Below are positions 9,385 to 18,172 of a stretch of DNA of 64,000 nucleotides, in pieces. Origin of the DNA: Thiomicrorhabdus aquaedulcis. Its GTDB lineage: Bacteria > Pseudomonadota > Gammaproteobacteria > Thiomicrospirales > Thiomicrospiraceae. The notes beneath the pieces were generated by a model that worked only from the letters and a program-made list of their open reading frames with translations, made no database searches and was not told the DNA's origin. Positions within the stretch are counted from its first letter, which is position 1, and each line of letters starts with the position of its first letter. The stretch is from positions 2,170,001 through 2,234,000 of the forward strand of contig NZ_AP018722.1 of assembly GCF_004001325.1 (NCBI RefSeq), given 5' to 3'. Both the position numbers and the translations under genes were made by a program.

Positions 9385-10740
9385 ATGCTTAACACTCGAC
9401 TTGTGTTTATTAAAGGACTGGTTGTTATTTTGGTGTTCACCGTTACTTTTCTAAGTTACCTAGGCTACCAGGCTTACTCATCCATAAATTCGCCTATTTT
9501 GGTTGGAATTTTGCATGCGCAAACCGGCACGATGCATTTAAGCGAACAACCCGTTGCCCAAATGACTCAGCTGGCCATTGACGAAATTAACGCCCAAGGA
9601 GGCATTTTAGGTCATCCTATTAAAGCCGTATCTCTAGACACACAATCCAGTCCACAAACTGCCGCCTTGTTGGCGCAAAAACTTATTAAAGAACACAACG
9701 TTTCGGCCCTGTTTGGCTGTTGGACATCATCGTGTCGCAAAGCGGTAAAACCCGTTGTTGAAGCCAGCGACCATGTATTATTTTACCCCGTGCAATACGA
9801 AGGCATTGAAACCTCAGACGCCATTGTCTATTTAGGACAAACTCTAAACCAGCAAATAAAACCCACCTTAAACTGGGTGGGTCAACACCTAGGGCAACGG
9901 CTTTTTTTGGTGGGCAACGACTACATCTATCCACGAATGGCGCATTTGTACATTAACGACTTGGCACCCTTGTTAAACCTTAGCGTAGTAGATGAACACT
10001 ATGTGCCGTTGGGTCAAACAGACTTTAGCGCCATTATTCAAGCCATTACACACGCCCTTCAAACCCCGGACATCCCGACCGCACCCAACCAAACTGCGTC
10101 AAAACTGGTGATTTTAAACACCTTAAATGGCGACAGCAACATCGCTTTTTTTAAGGCCTTGCATGCGGCCGGACTGCATCCCAGCACGCAACCCATTGTG
10201 TCGTTTAGCGTATCTGACAATGAAATAAACACCATCACCCAACAAGTAGGGGTTACGGCCGTAACCGGACATTATTTGGCTTCAAGTTATTTTGACGGCG
10301 TGATTAACTCTAATAACCATCAGTTTAAAAAACGCTTACAAAAACAAGACATCACCATTCCACAAAATGCCGCCACGGTAAATGCCTATTCGGCACTTTG
10401 GCTTTATAAACAAGCTGTTGAATCGTGTGGCAGCTTTGAACCGCGCCTTTACAAACCCTGTTTAGCCTACCAAAGCTACGCCAGTCCAGCCGGCATTTTA
10501 AGTCTGGACAAAATCAACTTTAACGCCTGGCAAGCCAGCCGCATTGGGCAGTTAAACAGCCAAATGCACTACGATATTATTTGGGATTCTAACACCCCCA
10601 TTAAACCTGAAAACACCCCACACACCCGTTCTGACCAGGCCTGGTCAGAATCGTTATTACACTTTTACACTCAATGGCAACAACAATGGCAGCCCAAAGA
10701 TCAACCCAAAGATCAACCTAACTCGGCGGTGCAACCATGA
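9385..10740 (+). CDS. UrtA/AmiC-type periplasmic substrate-binding protein (Peripla_BP family), probable sensor partner
   Basis: 451 residues with one N-terminal hydrophobic segment (about residues 7-30) acting as a signal peptide or anchor. The mature part is a type I binding protein of the urea/amide branch: VGILHAQTGTMHLSE, DEINAQGGILG, ALFGCWTSSCRKAV, LFYPVQYEG and YLGQTLNQQ are typical of UrtA-like proteins. No ABC permease or ATPase gene is adjacent. Instead its stop overlaps the start of a membrane diguanylate cyclase (ATGA at 10737-10740), so it probably presents a ligand to that sensor. The ligand (urea, short amide or amino acid) cannot be read from sequence. The C-terminus has an in-frame 12-bp duplication (10693-10716, KDQPKDQP), and the palindrome at 10634-10645 has arms extended to 22 bp. 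Confidence 0.88.
   Translation: MLNTRLVFIKGLVVILVFTVTFLSYLGYQAYSSINSPILVGILHAQTGTMHLSEQPVAQMTQLAIDEINAQGGILGHPIKAVSLDTQSSPQTAALLAQKLIKEHNVSALFGCWTSSCRKAVKPVVEASDHVLFYPVQYEGIETSDAIVYLGQTLNQQIKPTLNWVGQHLGQRLFLVGNDYIYPRMAHLYINDLAPLLNLSVVDEHYVPLGQTDFSAIIQAITHALQTPDIPTAPNQTASKLVILNTLNGDSNIAFFKALHAAGLHPSTQPIVSFSVSDNEINTITQQVGVTAVTGHYLASSYFDGVINSNNHQFKKRLQKQDITIPQNAATVNAYSALWLYKQAVESCGSFEPRLYKPCLAYQSYASPAGILSLDKINFNAWQASRIGQLNSQMHYDIIWDSNTPIKPENTPHTRSDQAWSESLLHFYTQWQQQWQPKDQPKDQPNSAVQP
10629..10650. repeat. Extended 22-bp copy of the ACCAGGCCTGGT palindrome inside a gene
   Basis: The palindrome core at 10634-10645 is symmetric for five further bases on each side (left half TTCTGACCAGG). It encodes RSDQAWSES near the C-terminus of the substrate-binding protein. 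Extended symmetry inside coding DNA is not expected from protein-level selection. Confidence 0.85.
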
Positions 10741-12865
10741 ACTTAATTGGCGTTTTAACCCAAAAGTTTACCCAAAAGTTTACCCACCGCATTTTGCATC
10801 AAATTATTGTGGCCATGCTTCTAGTCGCCCTGTTGCCATTAGGGTTAGTGTGGTACCAAGATCACGCCAATAAACACCAACTCTATCAAAACCATTTAAT
10901 AAATTTAAACAGCACTCTACGCTACAACGTAGATTTAATTGTTTCGCATGTTGAGCAACAACAAGCCTTAATTGAAAACATAGCCGCCACGCCGTTAGTA
11001 GGCAACTATTTTGACCCTCTATTTCAATACAACCCTAACTATCAACAACGCTTGGCGAACTATGGACAATCGCTGATTCGAAGTGGACAAATTTTTGATT
11101 GGTTTATTATTTCGTTACAAGGCGATATTTTATATTCGGCGCAAGCCGAGAACGATTTACACTCCAATTTAATTCACGGCCCTTATGCACAAACCGCTTT
11201 AGCGCAGGTCTTTAAACTTAGCCGAGATTTACTCAGTACCGAGCTCTCTGGATTACGCTACTACGCACCGTCTAATAAATACGCCTCTTTTTAACCACGC
11301 CTATTTACGCCCAAGGCACGCTTAAAGGCGTGTTAGCGTTTCAATTCAACAGTGAAACCCTTTTTTCGTTGGTCAGCAGTTACAACGGGCTAGGCAAAAC
11401 TGGCGAACTGGTGGCCGGTGAGCTGGCGGATAACGGCGACATCATCGCAGCTATTCCGCTTAAATACGACCCTCAAGCCGTTGACAACCAACGTAAACTC
11501 AATAAAGGCAACGAAGCCATGGGCATGCTCAAAGCCATTAAAGGCCAGTCGGGTAAGGGGATTATTGTTGATTATCGAGGGGTAAACGCACTGGCCGCCT
11601 GGACATATGTGCCGCAATTAAAATGGGGATTAGTGGTTAAAACCGACTTAAGTGAACTGCAAGAACCCGCACAACAAAAAACTCAGCAACTTATTGGCTT
11701 AGTGTTAGCAATAGGCGTGCTCATCGCCCTGTTAAGTGCCTTGGCCGCGCGATTTATAAGCACGCCGATTCAACAACTTCTAGCCGCTATGCAAGACTAC
11801 ACCCAAGGCCAGCGTAACCGCCGCGCACGCATTCACAGCAATAACGAAATGCACATTTTAGGCACTGCTTTTAACACCATGGCCAACCAAATTGACCAAC
11901 AGATGACCGAACTGTCAACGCAAGCACAGTATATTCAAACCCAATCGGGTCAAATTGAGTCTATGAACAACGAATTACTTCGCACCGTTAGCCAACGCAC
12001 ATTAGAGCTTAAAAAAGCCAACGCCGAGTTAAACGAAAACCTTCAAATTGTCGACGACCATGTTGTATTGGCTCGCACAGACCAACATGGCACTCTTCAA
12101 TATATTAGCCACGCATTTTGTCGTATTATTGGTGTGCAAAAAGACCAACTTCTGGGAAAAAACATTGCACAACTTGATATACCGCTGGTACATCAAGTTC
12201 AAAGTCAGGCTATTCAGACTACGCTGTTGCAAACAGGTCAATGGCAAGGACAAATTGAGTACACCAATGTAAAAAATCAAACCTTTTGGCTGACTATTAT
12301 CATAAACACCATTACCGACGCGCAAGGCGAACTAACCGGCTTTACCGCTTTGGGCGACGATACCACCTACCAAAAACGCCTAGAACAATGGGCCATTACC
12401 GACCAACTCACCAGACTGTATAACCGCCATCATTTAACCCAAGTGCTTAATACTGAAGAACAACGTATGCAACGTTATGCACAACCTTTTTGCCTGATCA
12501 TGTTTGACATTGACCACTTTAAACAAGTTAATGACCAGCACGGTCACGCCGTTGGCGACAAAGTGCTTATCGAAATAGCGCAACTTATGCAACAACACTC
12601 TAGAGAAACCGACGTATGCGGTCGCTGGGGCGGCGAGGAGTTTTTGTGTATTTTGTCGTCCACCCAGCTTGATGATGCTGCTTTAGCGGCCGAAAACCTG
12701 CGTAAAGCACTTGCCAATCATACCGCGCCCAACCTCCCCGCTATTACATGCAGCTTTGGGGTAGCGCAATATCAAACCAACCTAGCCCAATGCCTTAAAG
12801 CCGCCGACGATGCACTGTACAAAGCCAAGCACAATGGCCGCAATAAAGTGTGTGCCGCTTTGTAA
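10737..12865 (+). CDS. Membrane diguanylate cyclase (cache-like sensor, HAMP, PAS, GGDEF), interrupted by a frameshift at 11288-11292
   Basis: Read through the frameshift this is one 709-residue protein. It has TM1 (IIVAMLLVALLPLGLVWY), a periplasmic cache-like domain, TM2 (LIGLVLAIGVLIALLSAL), HAMP, a short coiled coil, PAS (VDDHVVLARTDQHGTL...) and a GGDEF domain with GRWGGEEFLCIL, the active-site form, and MFDIDHFKQVNDQHGH. It should make c-di-GMP in response to the overlapping substrate-binding protein. The upstream frame ends ...NKYASF-stop at 11294 and the downstream frame resumes FLTTPIYAQGTLKG; adding one T to the T5 run at 11288-11292 joins them exactly. The event occurs in the sensor domain. 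Sequencing error is most likely; slippage on TTT at a TAA stop is an alternative. Confidence 0.85.
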
Positions 12866-13022
12866 CGGTTTGGGTTTGGGTGTTAGCTTTAGCTTTAGCT
12901 CAATATGCGTGTTAAAGACATTAAATGCCTTGCAATGTTTGCTTGCTTTAACGCACCAAACTATCGAAAATAGCGCACATTATTTAGACCCATTTAAAAA
13001 GACCCCATTTAAGGATAGTTTT

Positions 13023-13586
13023 ATGCTAAGAGCCAACGAACTCAAGAAAGGCGACATTGTTGAAATCAATGGCGTGCCGCACATTGTTAAAACCTTTGAC
13101 GCCAAATCACCGTCGTCACGCAACGCCACCACACTTTACAAAGTGCGTTTAAACAACTTAAAAACCGGTCAAAAGCTCGACGAATCGTTTAAAGGCGAAG
13201 ACCTACTTAAAGAAGTGGATTGCGCCAAAGCCACGGTACAATTTTCGTACATGGACGGCGACAGTTACGTGTTTATGAACACCGACGATTACAGCCAATA
13301 CCTGCTGAACAGCGACGATTTAGAAGACGAAAAAAATTACCTTACCGAAGGGTTAGGCGGCATTACGGCGGTGATATTGGACGACCAGATTTTAACCATT
13401 GAACTGCCCACTAACGTAGACTTAGAAGTGGTTGACACCGTACCTGGCAGCAACGCCACGTCGGGTGGGCGCACCAAGCCTGCGGTGTTATCCACAGGTT
13501 ATCAAATTCAGGTGCCTGAGTTTGTTGAACCACACGAAAAAGTAAAGGTGAGCACCATTACCGGCAAGTTTTTATCGCGTGCTTAA
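13023..13586 (+). CDS. efpL: Elongation factor P-like protein EfpL (YeiP type)
   Basis: EF-P paralogue that binds stalled ribosomes and helps peptide-bond formation. 187 residues: an N-terminal KOW-like domain (LRANELKKGDIVEINGVPHIV), then two OB domains, ending QVPEF...GKFLSRA. The PGSNATSGGRTKPAVLSTG stretch and the loop tip SPSSRNATT, with Arg33 in place of the modifiable Lys of EF-P, place it in the EfpL branch. Start ATG 13023 follows AAGGAT; an upstream in-frame ATG within the previous gene is not credible. Confidence 0.93.
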   Translation: MLRANELKKGDIVEINGVPHIVKTFDAKSPSSRNATTLYKVRLNNLKTGQKLDESFKGEDLLKEVDCAKATVQFSYMDGDSYVFMNTDDYSQYLLNSDDLEDEKNYLTEGLGGITAVILDDQILTIELPTNVDLEVVDTVPGSNATSGGRTKPAVLSTGYQIQVPEFVEPHEKVKVSTITGKFLSRA

Positions 13587-13621
13587 CACTTAATGCTTAA
13601 CACTCAATGCTTAGTACTTAA
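13580..13621. repeat. Three 14-bp imperfect tandem repeats at the end of efpL
   Basis: Units TGCTTAACACTTAA (13580), TGCTTAACACTCAA (13594) and TGCTTAGTACTTAA (13608) begin inside the last codons of efpL and run into the spacer. They look like replication-slippage duplications; no function is evident. Confidence 0.75.
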
Positions 13622-13665
13622 CGCGCAGAGCAATGTCTGCTGGGCATGTCTATTAAGCGTTTTTA

Positions 13666-14112
13666 TTAGGCATGCACTTTAAAGGCTTCTACCAATACTT
13701 TTGCCACGCTGGGTTTTATCCAGTTTTCAACGCTCTCTTGCGATTCCAGTAACGGCACATAACCATCGCCCACGGGCAGTGACTCAGATTGTCCGTCTGT
13801 GTTCAATATCGACTCATCGTGAAACGCCATCGCCCAGTCACTAAAATTGCGTTGTTCTAAGGGGTTTTGATACAACTTAAGCACGTCGTAATGTCTAAAA
13901 TCGAGTTTAATTTTAGCAAATAACGCTTCTACAACATCTGACTCACCCTCGAGCACTTGTAAAAAAGAGCCATTTTTATACAGCAACATACCTGTAATAT
14001 CATGGCGTTGATTATAGCGTCTGGCTTTTTTAAGCAAATCAAGCAACTCTGTTGCGTTAAATAATTTAGGCGCACGGCTGGTATAAGCAATTTCTATAAG
14101 ATTATTTTTCAT
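13666..14112 (-). CDS. Short BLUF-domain blue-light photoreceptor
   Basis: Flavin-binding light sensor of 148 residues with only a BLUF domain and a short C-terminal tail, so the output must go through a partner protein. Key residues are visible: Tyr10 (IAYTSRA), Asn34 (RRYNQRHDITG), Gln52 (GSFLQVLEG) and the W93/M95 region (FSDWAMAF), the set that rearranges hydrogen bonds to FAD. It is divergent from the HTH gene at 14168 with 55 bp between starts, which suggests that gene is its partner or regulator. Confidence 0.92.
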   Translation of the reverse strand: MKNNLIEIAYTSRAPKLFNATELLDLLKKARRYNQRHDITGMLLYKNGSFLQVLEGESDVVEALFAKIKLDFRHYDVLKLYQNPLEQRNFSDWAMAFHDESILNTDGQSESLPVGDGYVPLLESQESVENWIKPSVAKVLVEAFKVHA

Positions 14113-14167
14113 AATTGTACCTTTTGGTTATATACATTATACGTCTGCATGATTAATATTAATTACT
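14113..14167. promoter_or_regulatory. Divergent promoter region between the BLUF and HTH genes
   Basis: The whole 55-bp gap must hold promoters for both genes. A palindrome ATTAATATTAAT lies at its right end, next to the HTH start, and a TATACATTATAC stretch lies in the middle; either could be an operator for the HTH protein. Assignment is by position only. Confidence 0.45.
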
Positions 14168-14614
14168 ATGAAAAATATTTACGATATCCGTTGCAGCAAT
14201 TGTCGCTTACTAGTTGAACATGCAGGCAGCATGTCTGCTTTTGCGCAACAAATAGAACGCAGTCAAACCCAAGTGAGCCGCTCTATTGGCATTCACCCCG
14301 TGCGCAATATTGGCGAGAAACTCGCTCGTCACATCGAGCACAGCTTTTGTTTACCGCAATTTTGGCTCGATATCGACCACACACATCAAGAAATGCCGGT
14401 AAAAGCCTATTTTAACCACTTAAATCAAGAAAAATATCTTGAACTGCATCAAATTTTGTCCGATATATTATTGGCCGTAAAAGAGCATCGCATTGACGAA
14501 GTGACCTACACGCAGTTACTTGAAATGGCCAGACAAGCCAATAAAACCACCGAGAAAAACGCCGAGTCATTCGACTCTTCTAACACACTTAGTTTTACAC
14601 CTGCTAAAGATTAA
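14168..14614 (+). CDS. HTH (XRE/Cro-like) regulator divergent from the BLUF gene
   Basis: 148 residues. Residues ~15-50 (RLLVEHAGSMSAFAQQIERSQTQVSRSIG) form a helix-turn-helix of the Cro/C1 type as seen in phage-like repressors, followed by IGEKLARHIEHSFCLPQFWLDIDH, a usual extension of that family. The C-terminal half (NHLNQEKYLELHQILSDILLAVKEHRIDEV) is probably a dimerisation helix pair; the last 25 residues are polar. No protease domain is present. The divergent pairing with the BLUF protein suggests light-dependent control of DNA binding, but direct evidence is lacking. Confidence 0.75.
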   Translation: MKNIYDIRCSNCRLLVEHAGSMSAFAQQIERSQTQVSRSIGIHPVRNIGEKLARHIEHSFCLPQFWLDIDHTHQEMPVKAYFNHLNQEKYLELHQILSDILLAVKEHRIDEVTYTQLLEMARQANKTTEKNAESFDSSNTLSFTPAKD

Positions 14615-14850
14615 CTCAATCGTTAAAAAATTGCTTTAAAAGCGCGCAACCTCCCTTCACCGACTGGCCACACAAACAGCCACAAACTATTACAAACAGT
14701 GCAATCAGCCATTAACTGACCAGGCCTGGTCACATTGTAACCATACATAGGATACAAACTCGCTGTTCACGATTAATTCACCGTTAATTCATCTAACGTT
14801 AACATGGTTCGTAAATACTGTGTCTATTCTTTCAATTAAGATGGATCACC
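14615..14850. other. Intergenic region with one palindrome copy
   Basis: 236 bp without a convincing gene. It contains the ACCAGGCCTGGT palindrome (14719-14730, symmetric over 16 bp) and AT-rich sequence before the OlsF-like gene. No clear terminator is seen after the HTH gene. Confidence 0.6.
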
Positions 14851-16599
14851 ATGCTCAACCTTGAAAAAGCCTTAAACGAAAAATTTCCCGACCTATCGCA
14901 AAAACTGGGGGGCAAGTGGCTTATTAAATTTATAAAAACCCTTACCCACGAAACCGAAATTAACGACTTTATACAAACCCACCAACATTTGCGCGGCTTT
15001 GCGTTTTTAGACCACGTGCTGAATCACTTTAACTTTGGCTATCGGGTCAGCGCACGTTCGCTAAATCGCATCCCTGCCGAAGGCCGGGTTATTTTAGTCG
15101 CCAACCACCCTATTGGCTCGTTAGACGGCTTGGCGTTGCTTAAGATGGTGCGCAGTGTGCGCCCAGATGTGCGCATAGTCGCCAGCGATTTGCTCAACCA
15201 CATTGACCCGCTACAATCGCTGTTTTTAGGGGTAGACAACCTCAGCGGCAAACCCAGCCATAAAACGCAATTTAAAGCCATTTTGGCCGCGCTTGAACAC
15301 GACGAAGCGGTGATTATTTTTCCGGCCGGTGAGGTGTCACGCATTCGCCCCAACGGCGTGCGCGATGGCAAATGGAAAGCCGGCTTTTTAAAATTAGCCC
15401 AAAAAGCCCAAGCCCCCATTGTGCCCATTTTGGTAGACGCACGTAACTCGGCGCTGTTTTACGGTCTGTCGGCACTGTACAAACCCTTAGGCACGCTCAT
15501 GCTGGTGCAAGAGATGTTTAACAAAGAATATCAAGAAATCGAATTTCACATTGGGCGCGCCATTCCTTGGAAAAACGTCGCCAAACTTGAACTGCCCGCC
15601 AAAACCCTAGCGCACCGTTTTAGAAAACATCTGTACACCCTCGATAAAGCCGGCAAACCAGGCAAATCATTTAAGCCCAACGATTTGTTTGAAACCGTCG
15701 AAACCATCGCTCATCCAGTAGACCGAAAAGCCCTTAAAAAAGCCTTAAAAACCGCGCAATTGCTGGGCAAAACTCAAGACGGAAAAATCATTTACCTGTA
15801 CGATTTTGTCGCCGACTCGCCCGTTATGCACGAAATAGGCCGCTTGCGCGAACTCACCTTTAGAACCGTAGAAGAAGGCACCGGTCACGCCATAGATTTA
15901 GACGTGTACGACAGTCGCTACCGCCATTTGGTGTTGTGGGACGAAGAAGATTTGGAGATTGTAGGCGCCTATCGCATTGGCGAATGCCAAGCCATTGTAG
16001 ACGCGCACGGCGTGGCGGGTTTATACACCAGCACCTTATTTGAGTTGCAACCCGAGCTGATCCAAAAACTGCCCCACGCCATCGAGCTGGGACGCAGCTT
16101 TGTGCAACCGCGTTACTGGGGCATGCGCAGTTTAGATTATTTGTGGTACGGCATTGGCGCATACGTGCGCCAACATCCACACATTGCCTATTTGTTTGGC
16201 CCAGTGTCGCTCAGCAACGCTTATCCGGCCAACGCCAAACAGCTCATTATGGCGTTTTATCACCAACAATTTGGCCCAAGCCAACCGTACGCCCTAGCCA
16301 AACGTCCGGTCACCGTATCGCCCGAAAACCAAACCGTCGCGCACACCCTGTTTAACGACGACTACGCGACCAGCTACAAAAAACTAAACGCACTCTTAGA
16401 GCTAGAAGGCGTTAAAGTCCCCACCCTGTTTAAACAATACGCCGAACTGTGCGACGACCGTGGTTGCGAATTTATAGACTTTAGCGTCGACCCACAATTT
16501 GGCGACTGCATAGACAGTTTAATTTGGGTCGAATTGGCCAAAATTAAACCCAAGAAAAAACAGCGTTACTTAACGCCGTTAGAAGAGTCAGGAAAATAA
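14851..16599 (+). CDS. OlsF-like bifunctional acyltransferase (PlsC-type plus OlsB-type domains)
   Basis: 582 residues with two acyltransferase halves. The N-terminal PlsC-like domain shows VANHPIGSLDG (His86, Asp92) and IIFPAGEVSRI, as in enzymes acylating lyso-lipids. The C-terminal half matches GNAT-type OlsB N-acyltransferases: MHEIGRLRELTFR, HLVLWDEEDLEIVGAYRIG and ELGRSFVQPRYWG. This arrangement is known from OlsF, which makes ornithine lipids in two steps: N-acylation of ornithine by the C-terminal part, then O-acylation by the N-terminal part. The substrate here is inferred; other amino lipids are possible. It stands alone with a near-perfect palindrome copy just after its stop (16611). 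Confidence 0.85.
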   Translation: MLNLEKALNEKFPDLSQKLGGKWLIKFIKTLTHETEINDFIQTHQHLRGFAFLDHVLNHFNFGYRVSARSLNRIPAEGRVILVANHPIGSLDGLALLKMVRSVRPDVRIVASDLLNHIDPLQSLFLGVDNLSGKPSHKTQFKAILAALEHDEAVIIFPAGEVSRIRPNGVRDGKWKAGFLKLAQKAQAPIVPILVDARNSALFYGLSALYKPLGTLMLVQEMFNKEYQEIEFHIGRAIPWKNVAKLELPAKTLAHRFRKHLYTLDKAGKPGKSFKPNDLFETVETIAHPVDRKALKKALKTAQLLGKTQDGKIIYLYDFVADSPVMHEIGRLRELTFRTVEEGTGHAIDLDVYDSRYRHLVLWDEEDLEIVGAYRIGECQAIVDAHGVAGLYTSTLFELQPELIQKLPHAIELGRSFVQPRYWGMRSLDYLWYGIGAYVRQHPHIAYLFGPVSLSNAYPANAKQLIMAFYHQQFGPSQPYALAKRPVTVSPENQTVAHTLFNDDYATSYKKLNALLELEGVKVPTLFKQYAELCDDRGCEFIDFSVDPQFGDCIDSLIWVELAKIKPKKKQRYLTPLEESGK

Positions 16600-16610
16600 A
16601 AATTGATTTA

Positions 16611-16622
16611 GCCAGGCCTGGT
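16611..16622. repeat. Near match to the palindrome after the OlsF-like gene
   Basis: GCCAGGCCTGGT differs from the repeat by one base and is followed by a partial second right arm (TGGCCTGGTT). It lies 11 bp after the stop codon and upstream of the antitoxin promoter. Confidence 0.75.
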
Positions 16623-16695
16623 TGGCCTGGTTGAAGTCATCAGATCACAGCTTTTGTTGTATACTTCTTCAACAGGATTAATGAGGTATCTCACG

Positions 16696-16935
16696 ATGTA
16701 TGCAATTGAATTTGAAACGGTTGTTAAAAATGGCTTTATCCAGCTTCCGGCTGAGCACACCGAATTCGCACTCAAACCAGTCAAGGTCGTCGTCATACTT
16801 GACGAATCAGAAAAGGCACAAAAAATCGAGCAGATGCAGGCTTTGGTCAATGAAAGCTTAGCAAGTCAGCCCAGTACCAAAACAATGGCTGAGATTAAAG
16901 CACTCGCCAAAACAAAAATTGGCATTTTGGCTTGA
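16696..16935 (+). CDS. Probable antitoxin of a ParE/RelE-type module
   Basis: 79 residues from ATG 16696, chosen because GAGGT lies 9 bases upstream; earlier in-frame ATGs (16654, 16681) lack this. The N-terminal half (MYAIEFETVVKNGFIQLP...PVKVVVIL) resembles a small beta-rich dimerising/DNA-binding fold found before ParE-like toxins; the C-terminal half is helical (KAQKIEQMQALVNES) and would wrap the toxin. Its stop TGA overlaps the TTG start of the next gene, implying translational coupling. A TATACT hexamer at about 16659 may be its -10 box. Confidence 0.7.
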   Translation: MYAIEFETVVKNGFIQLPAEHTEFALKPVKVVVILDESEKAQKIEQMQALVNESLASQPSTKTMAEIKALAKTKIGILA

Positions 16936-17219
16936 GTTATATTCTCAATAAACAGGCCGAAAATGACTTGGTTGCCTTGTACATTCAAGGTTATCAGCAA
17001 TTTGGCGAGCAACAAGCCGAGCACTATTTTCAGTCACTTGAATCCACATTTGAACTACTCGCACAGTTTCCAACCATCGCCCGCATCAGAACCGAACTAA
17101 CCAATGATGTTCGTGTTCACTCGCACGGCACGCACCTTATCTTGTACCGCATCGCAAACAACTCAATTGAAATCCTACGCATTCGCCATGCCAAAGAAGA
17201 CTGGCTAAACAACGAATAA
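16932..17219 (+). CDS. ParE/RelE superfamily toxin
   Basis: 95 residues. It begins with TTG 16932 in the overlap TTGA with the antitoxin stop. NKQAENDLVALYIQGYQQFG, then FPTIARIRTEL, RVHSHGTHLILYRI and IEILRIRHAKEDW give the RelE/ParE fold with the typical C-terminal IRHxxxDW. ParE members poison gyrase while RelE members cut mRNA; the HGTHLILYRI...ILRIRHAKEDW ending is closer to ParE. A palindrome copy starts 4 bp after its stop (17223). Confidence 0.85.
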   Translation: MSYILNKQAENDLVALYIQGYQQFGEQQAEHYFQSLESTFELLAQFPTIARIRTELTNDVRVHSHGTHLILYRIANNSIEILRIRHAKEDWLNNE

Positions 17220-17222
17220 TCA

Positions 17223-17234
17223 ACCAGGCCTGGT
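17223..17234. repeat. ACCAGGCCTGGT palindrome between the two toxin-antitoxin modules
   Basis: Perfect 12-bp copy between the convergent parE-like and vapC-like genes, 4 bp after the parE-like stop. It could serve as a weak terminator hairpin but lacks a T run. Confidence 0.8.
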
Positions 17235-17266
17235 GAAGATACCTTTAAATGTTTTAAAAAACATCA

Positions 17267-17680
17267 TTACGAACGAGTTCCATCGAATGGATTTAACCAT
17301 TCCACTTCCAGCATTTTAAAATCGGCGACATTACGCGTTACTACCGTTAAATGATGTACTTTTGCAGTGGCGGCAATCATGGCGTCTTCATACAGCGTAT
17401 TGGACGTGCCATGCATCAATTTAGCCCACGTTCTAAACACCTTGCCATCCAGCGGAAGAATATTGTAACTTTCTGCAACTCGATTCAGCCAAGCCTCAAT
17501 TTCGTTTGCCTTTTGAGGGTCTTGCATTCGTGTTAACTCTATACCTGCCTGAATCTCGCCTAAACTAACCGCCGAAACAAACAGTTGATTGTCGTCAATC
17601 CGTTGAACCCACTCAACCACAGCACCATGCGGTTTGACACGGCGTAACTCAGAAATAATATTAGTGTCGAGAAGATACAT
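17267..17680 (-). CDS. PIN-domain toxin (VapC/FitB-like)
   Basis: 137-residue ribonuclease toxin. The PIN acidic residues are present: Asp5 in LLDTNIISEL, Glu in SLGEIQAGIEL, Asp in LYEDAMIAATA, and the closing TRNVADF. FitB/VapC subfamily by these motifs. It pairs with the antitoxin gene 11 bp upstream (17692-17952). Confidence 0.9.
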   Translation of the reverse strand: MYLLDTNIISELRRVKPHGAVVEWVQRIDDNQLFVSAVSLGEIQAGIELTRMQDPQKANEIEAWLNRVAESYNILPLDGKVFRTWAKLMHGTSNTLYEDAMIAATAKVHHLTVVTRNVADFKMLEVEWLNPFDGTRS

Positions 17681-17691
17681 AATTTTTCTAT

Positions 17692-17952
17692 TTAACCTTC
17701 TAACAGCGTAACTTCACGACGACGCGCTTGCCCACGTTGCGGCAAAACCAAGTCGCCACGCGCATCATCACTCAAAAGTAAGCTTTTTAAACTGGGTTTA
17801 GCGGAAGACTGTAATTGACGCCACAACTCAATCGGCACCAAAACCGCCGTTTCACGGCCACGCTTTGAAACCATCTGTGGACCATCGTGTAAACAAGTCT
17901 CTAAAAACTCACTAAAACGCGCCTTCGCGTCTTGAACTGGCCAAGTATGCAT
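17692..17952 (-). CDS. Phd/YefM-like antitoxin for the PIN toxin
   Basis: 86 residues from ATG 17952 (MHTWPVQDAKARFSEFLE), preceded by AGAAGGAGT; an in-frame earlier start at 17994 is less likely. The N-terminus WPVQDAKARFSEFLETC and GPQMVSKRGRETAVLVP are the Phd/YefM DNA-binding signature; the C-terminus is basic and would hold the toxin. Two copies of TGACTAG (17968, 17981) just upstream are candidate operators for autoregulation. Confidence 0.85.
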   Translation of the reverse strand: MHTWPVQDAKARFSEFLETCLHDGPQMVSKRGRETAVLVPIELWRQLQSSAKPSLKSLLLSDDARGDLVLPQRGQARRREVTLLEG

Positions 17953-18056
17953 AACCAAACTCCTTCTGACTAGAATAATGACTAGTTTACTCATTGCAGA
18001 CTAATTCACAAGCCTAAGTTAAACCAAAGATCAGAAAACCCTGATCGACGCATAAG

Positions 18057-18078
18057 AAAAGGGCAGCCCACCCTTTTT
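18057..18078 (-). terminator. Hairpin with flanking A/T runs between fetB and the antitoxin gene
   Basis: AAAAGGG / CCCTTTTT stem with a seven-base loop. It can act on either strand; it most likely ends the fetAB transcript, which comes from the right on the minus strand. Confidence 0.6.
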
Positions 18079-18172
18079 CATCGACTTCACTTACCGGGTT
18101 AAAAAGACGCTTTTTTTGCCTAATCTGCATCAGATTTGCATCAAACCTACGTCAAAAATAAGCTTAAAACAC

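Noticed and set aside
14168-14614. LexA- or CI-like autoproteolytic repressor
   Set aside because: No peptidase S24 domain; the C-terminal half is too short and helical.
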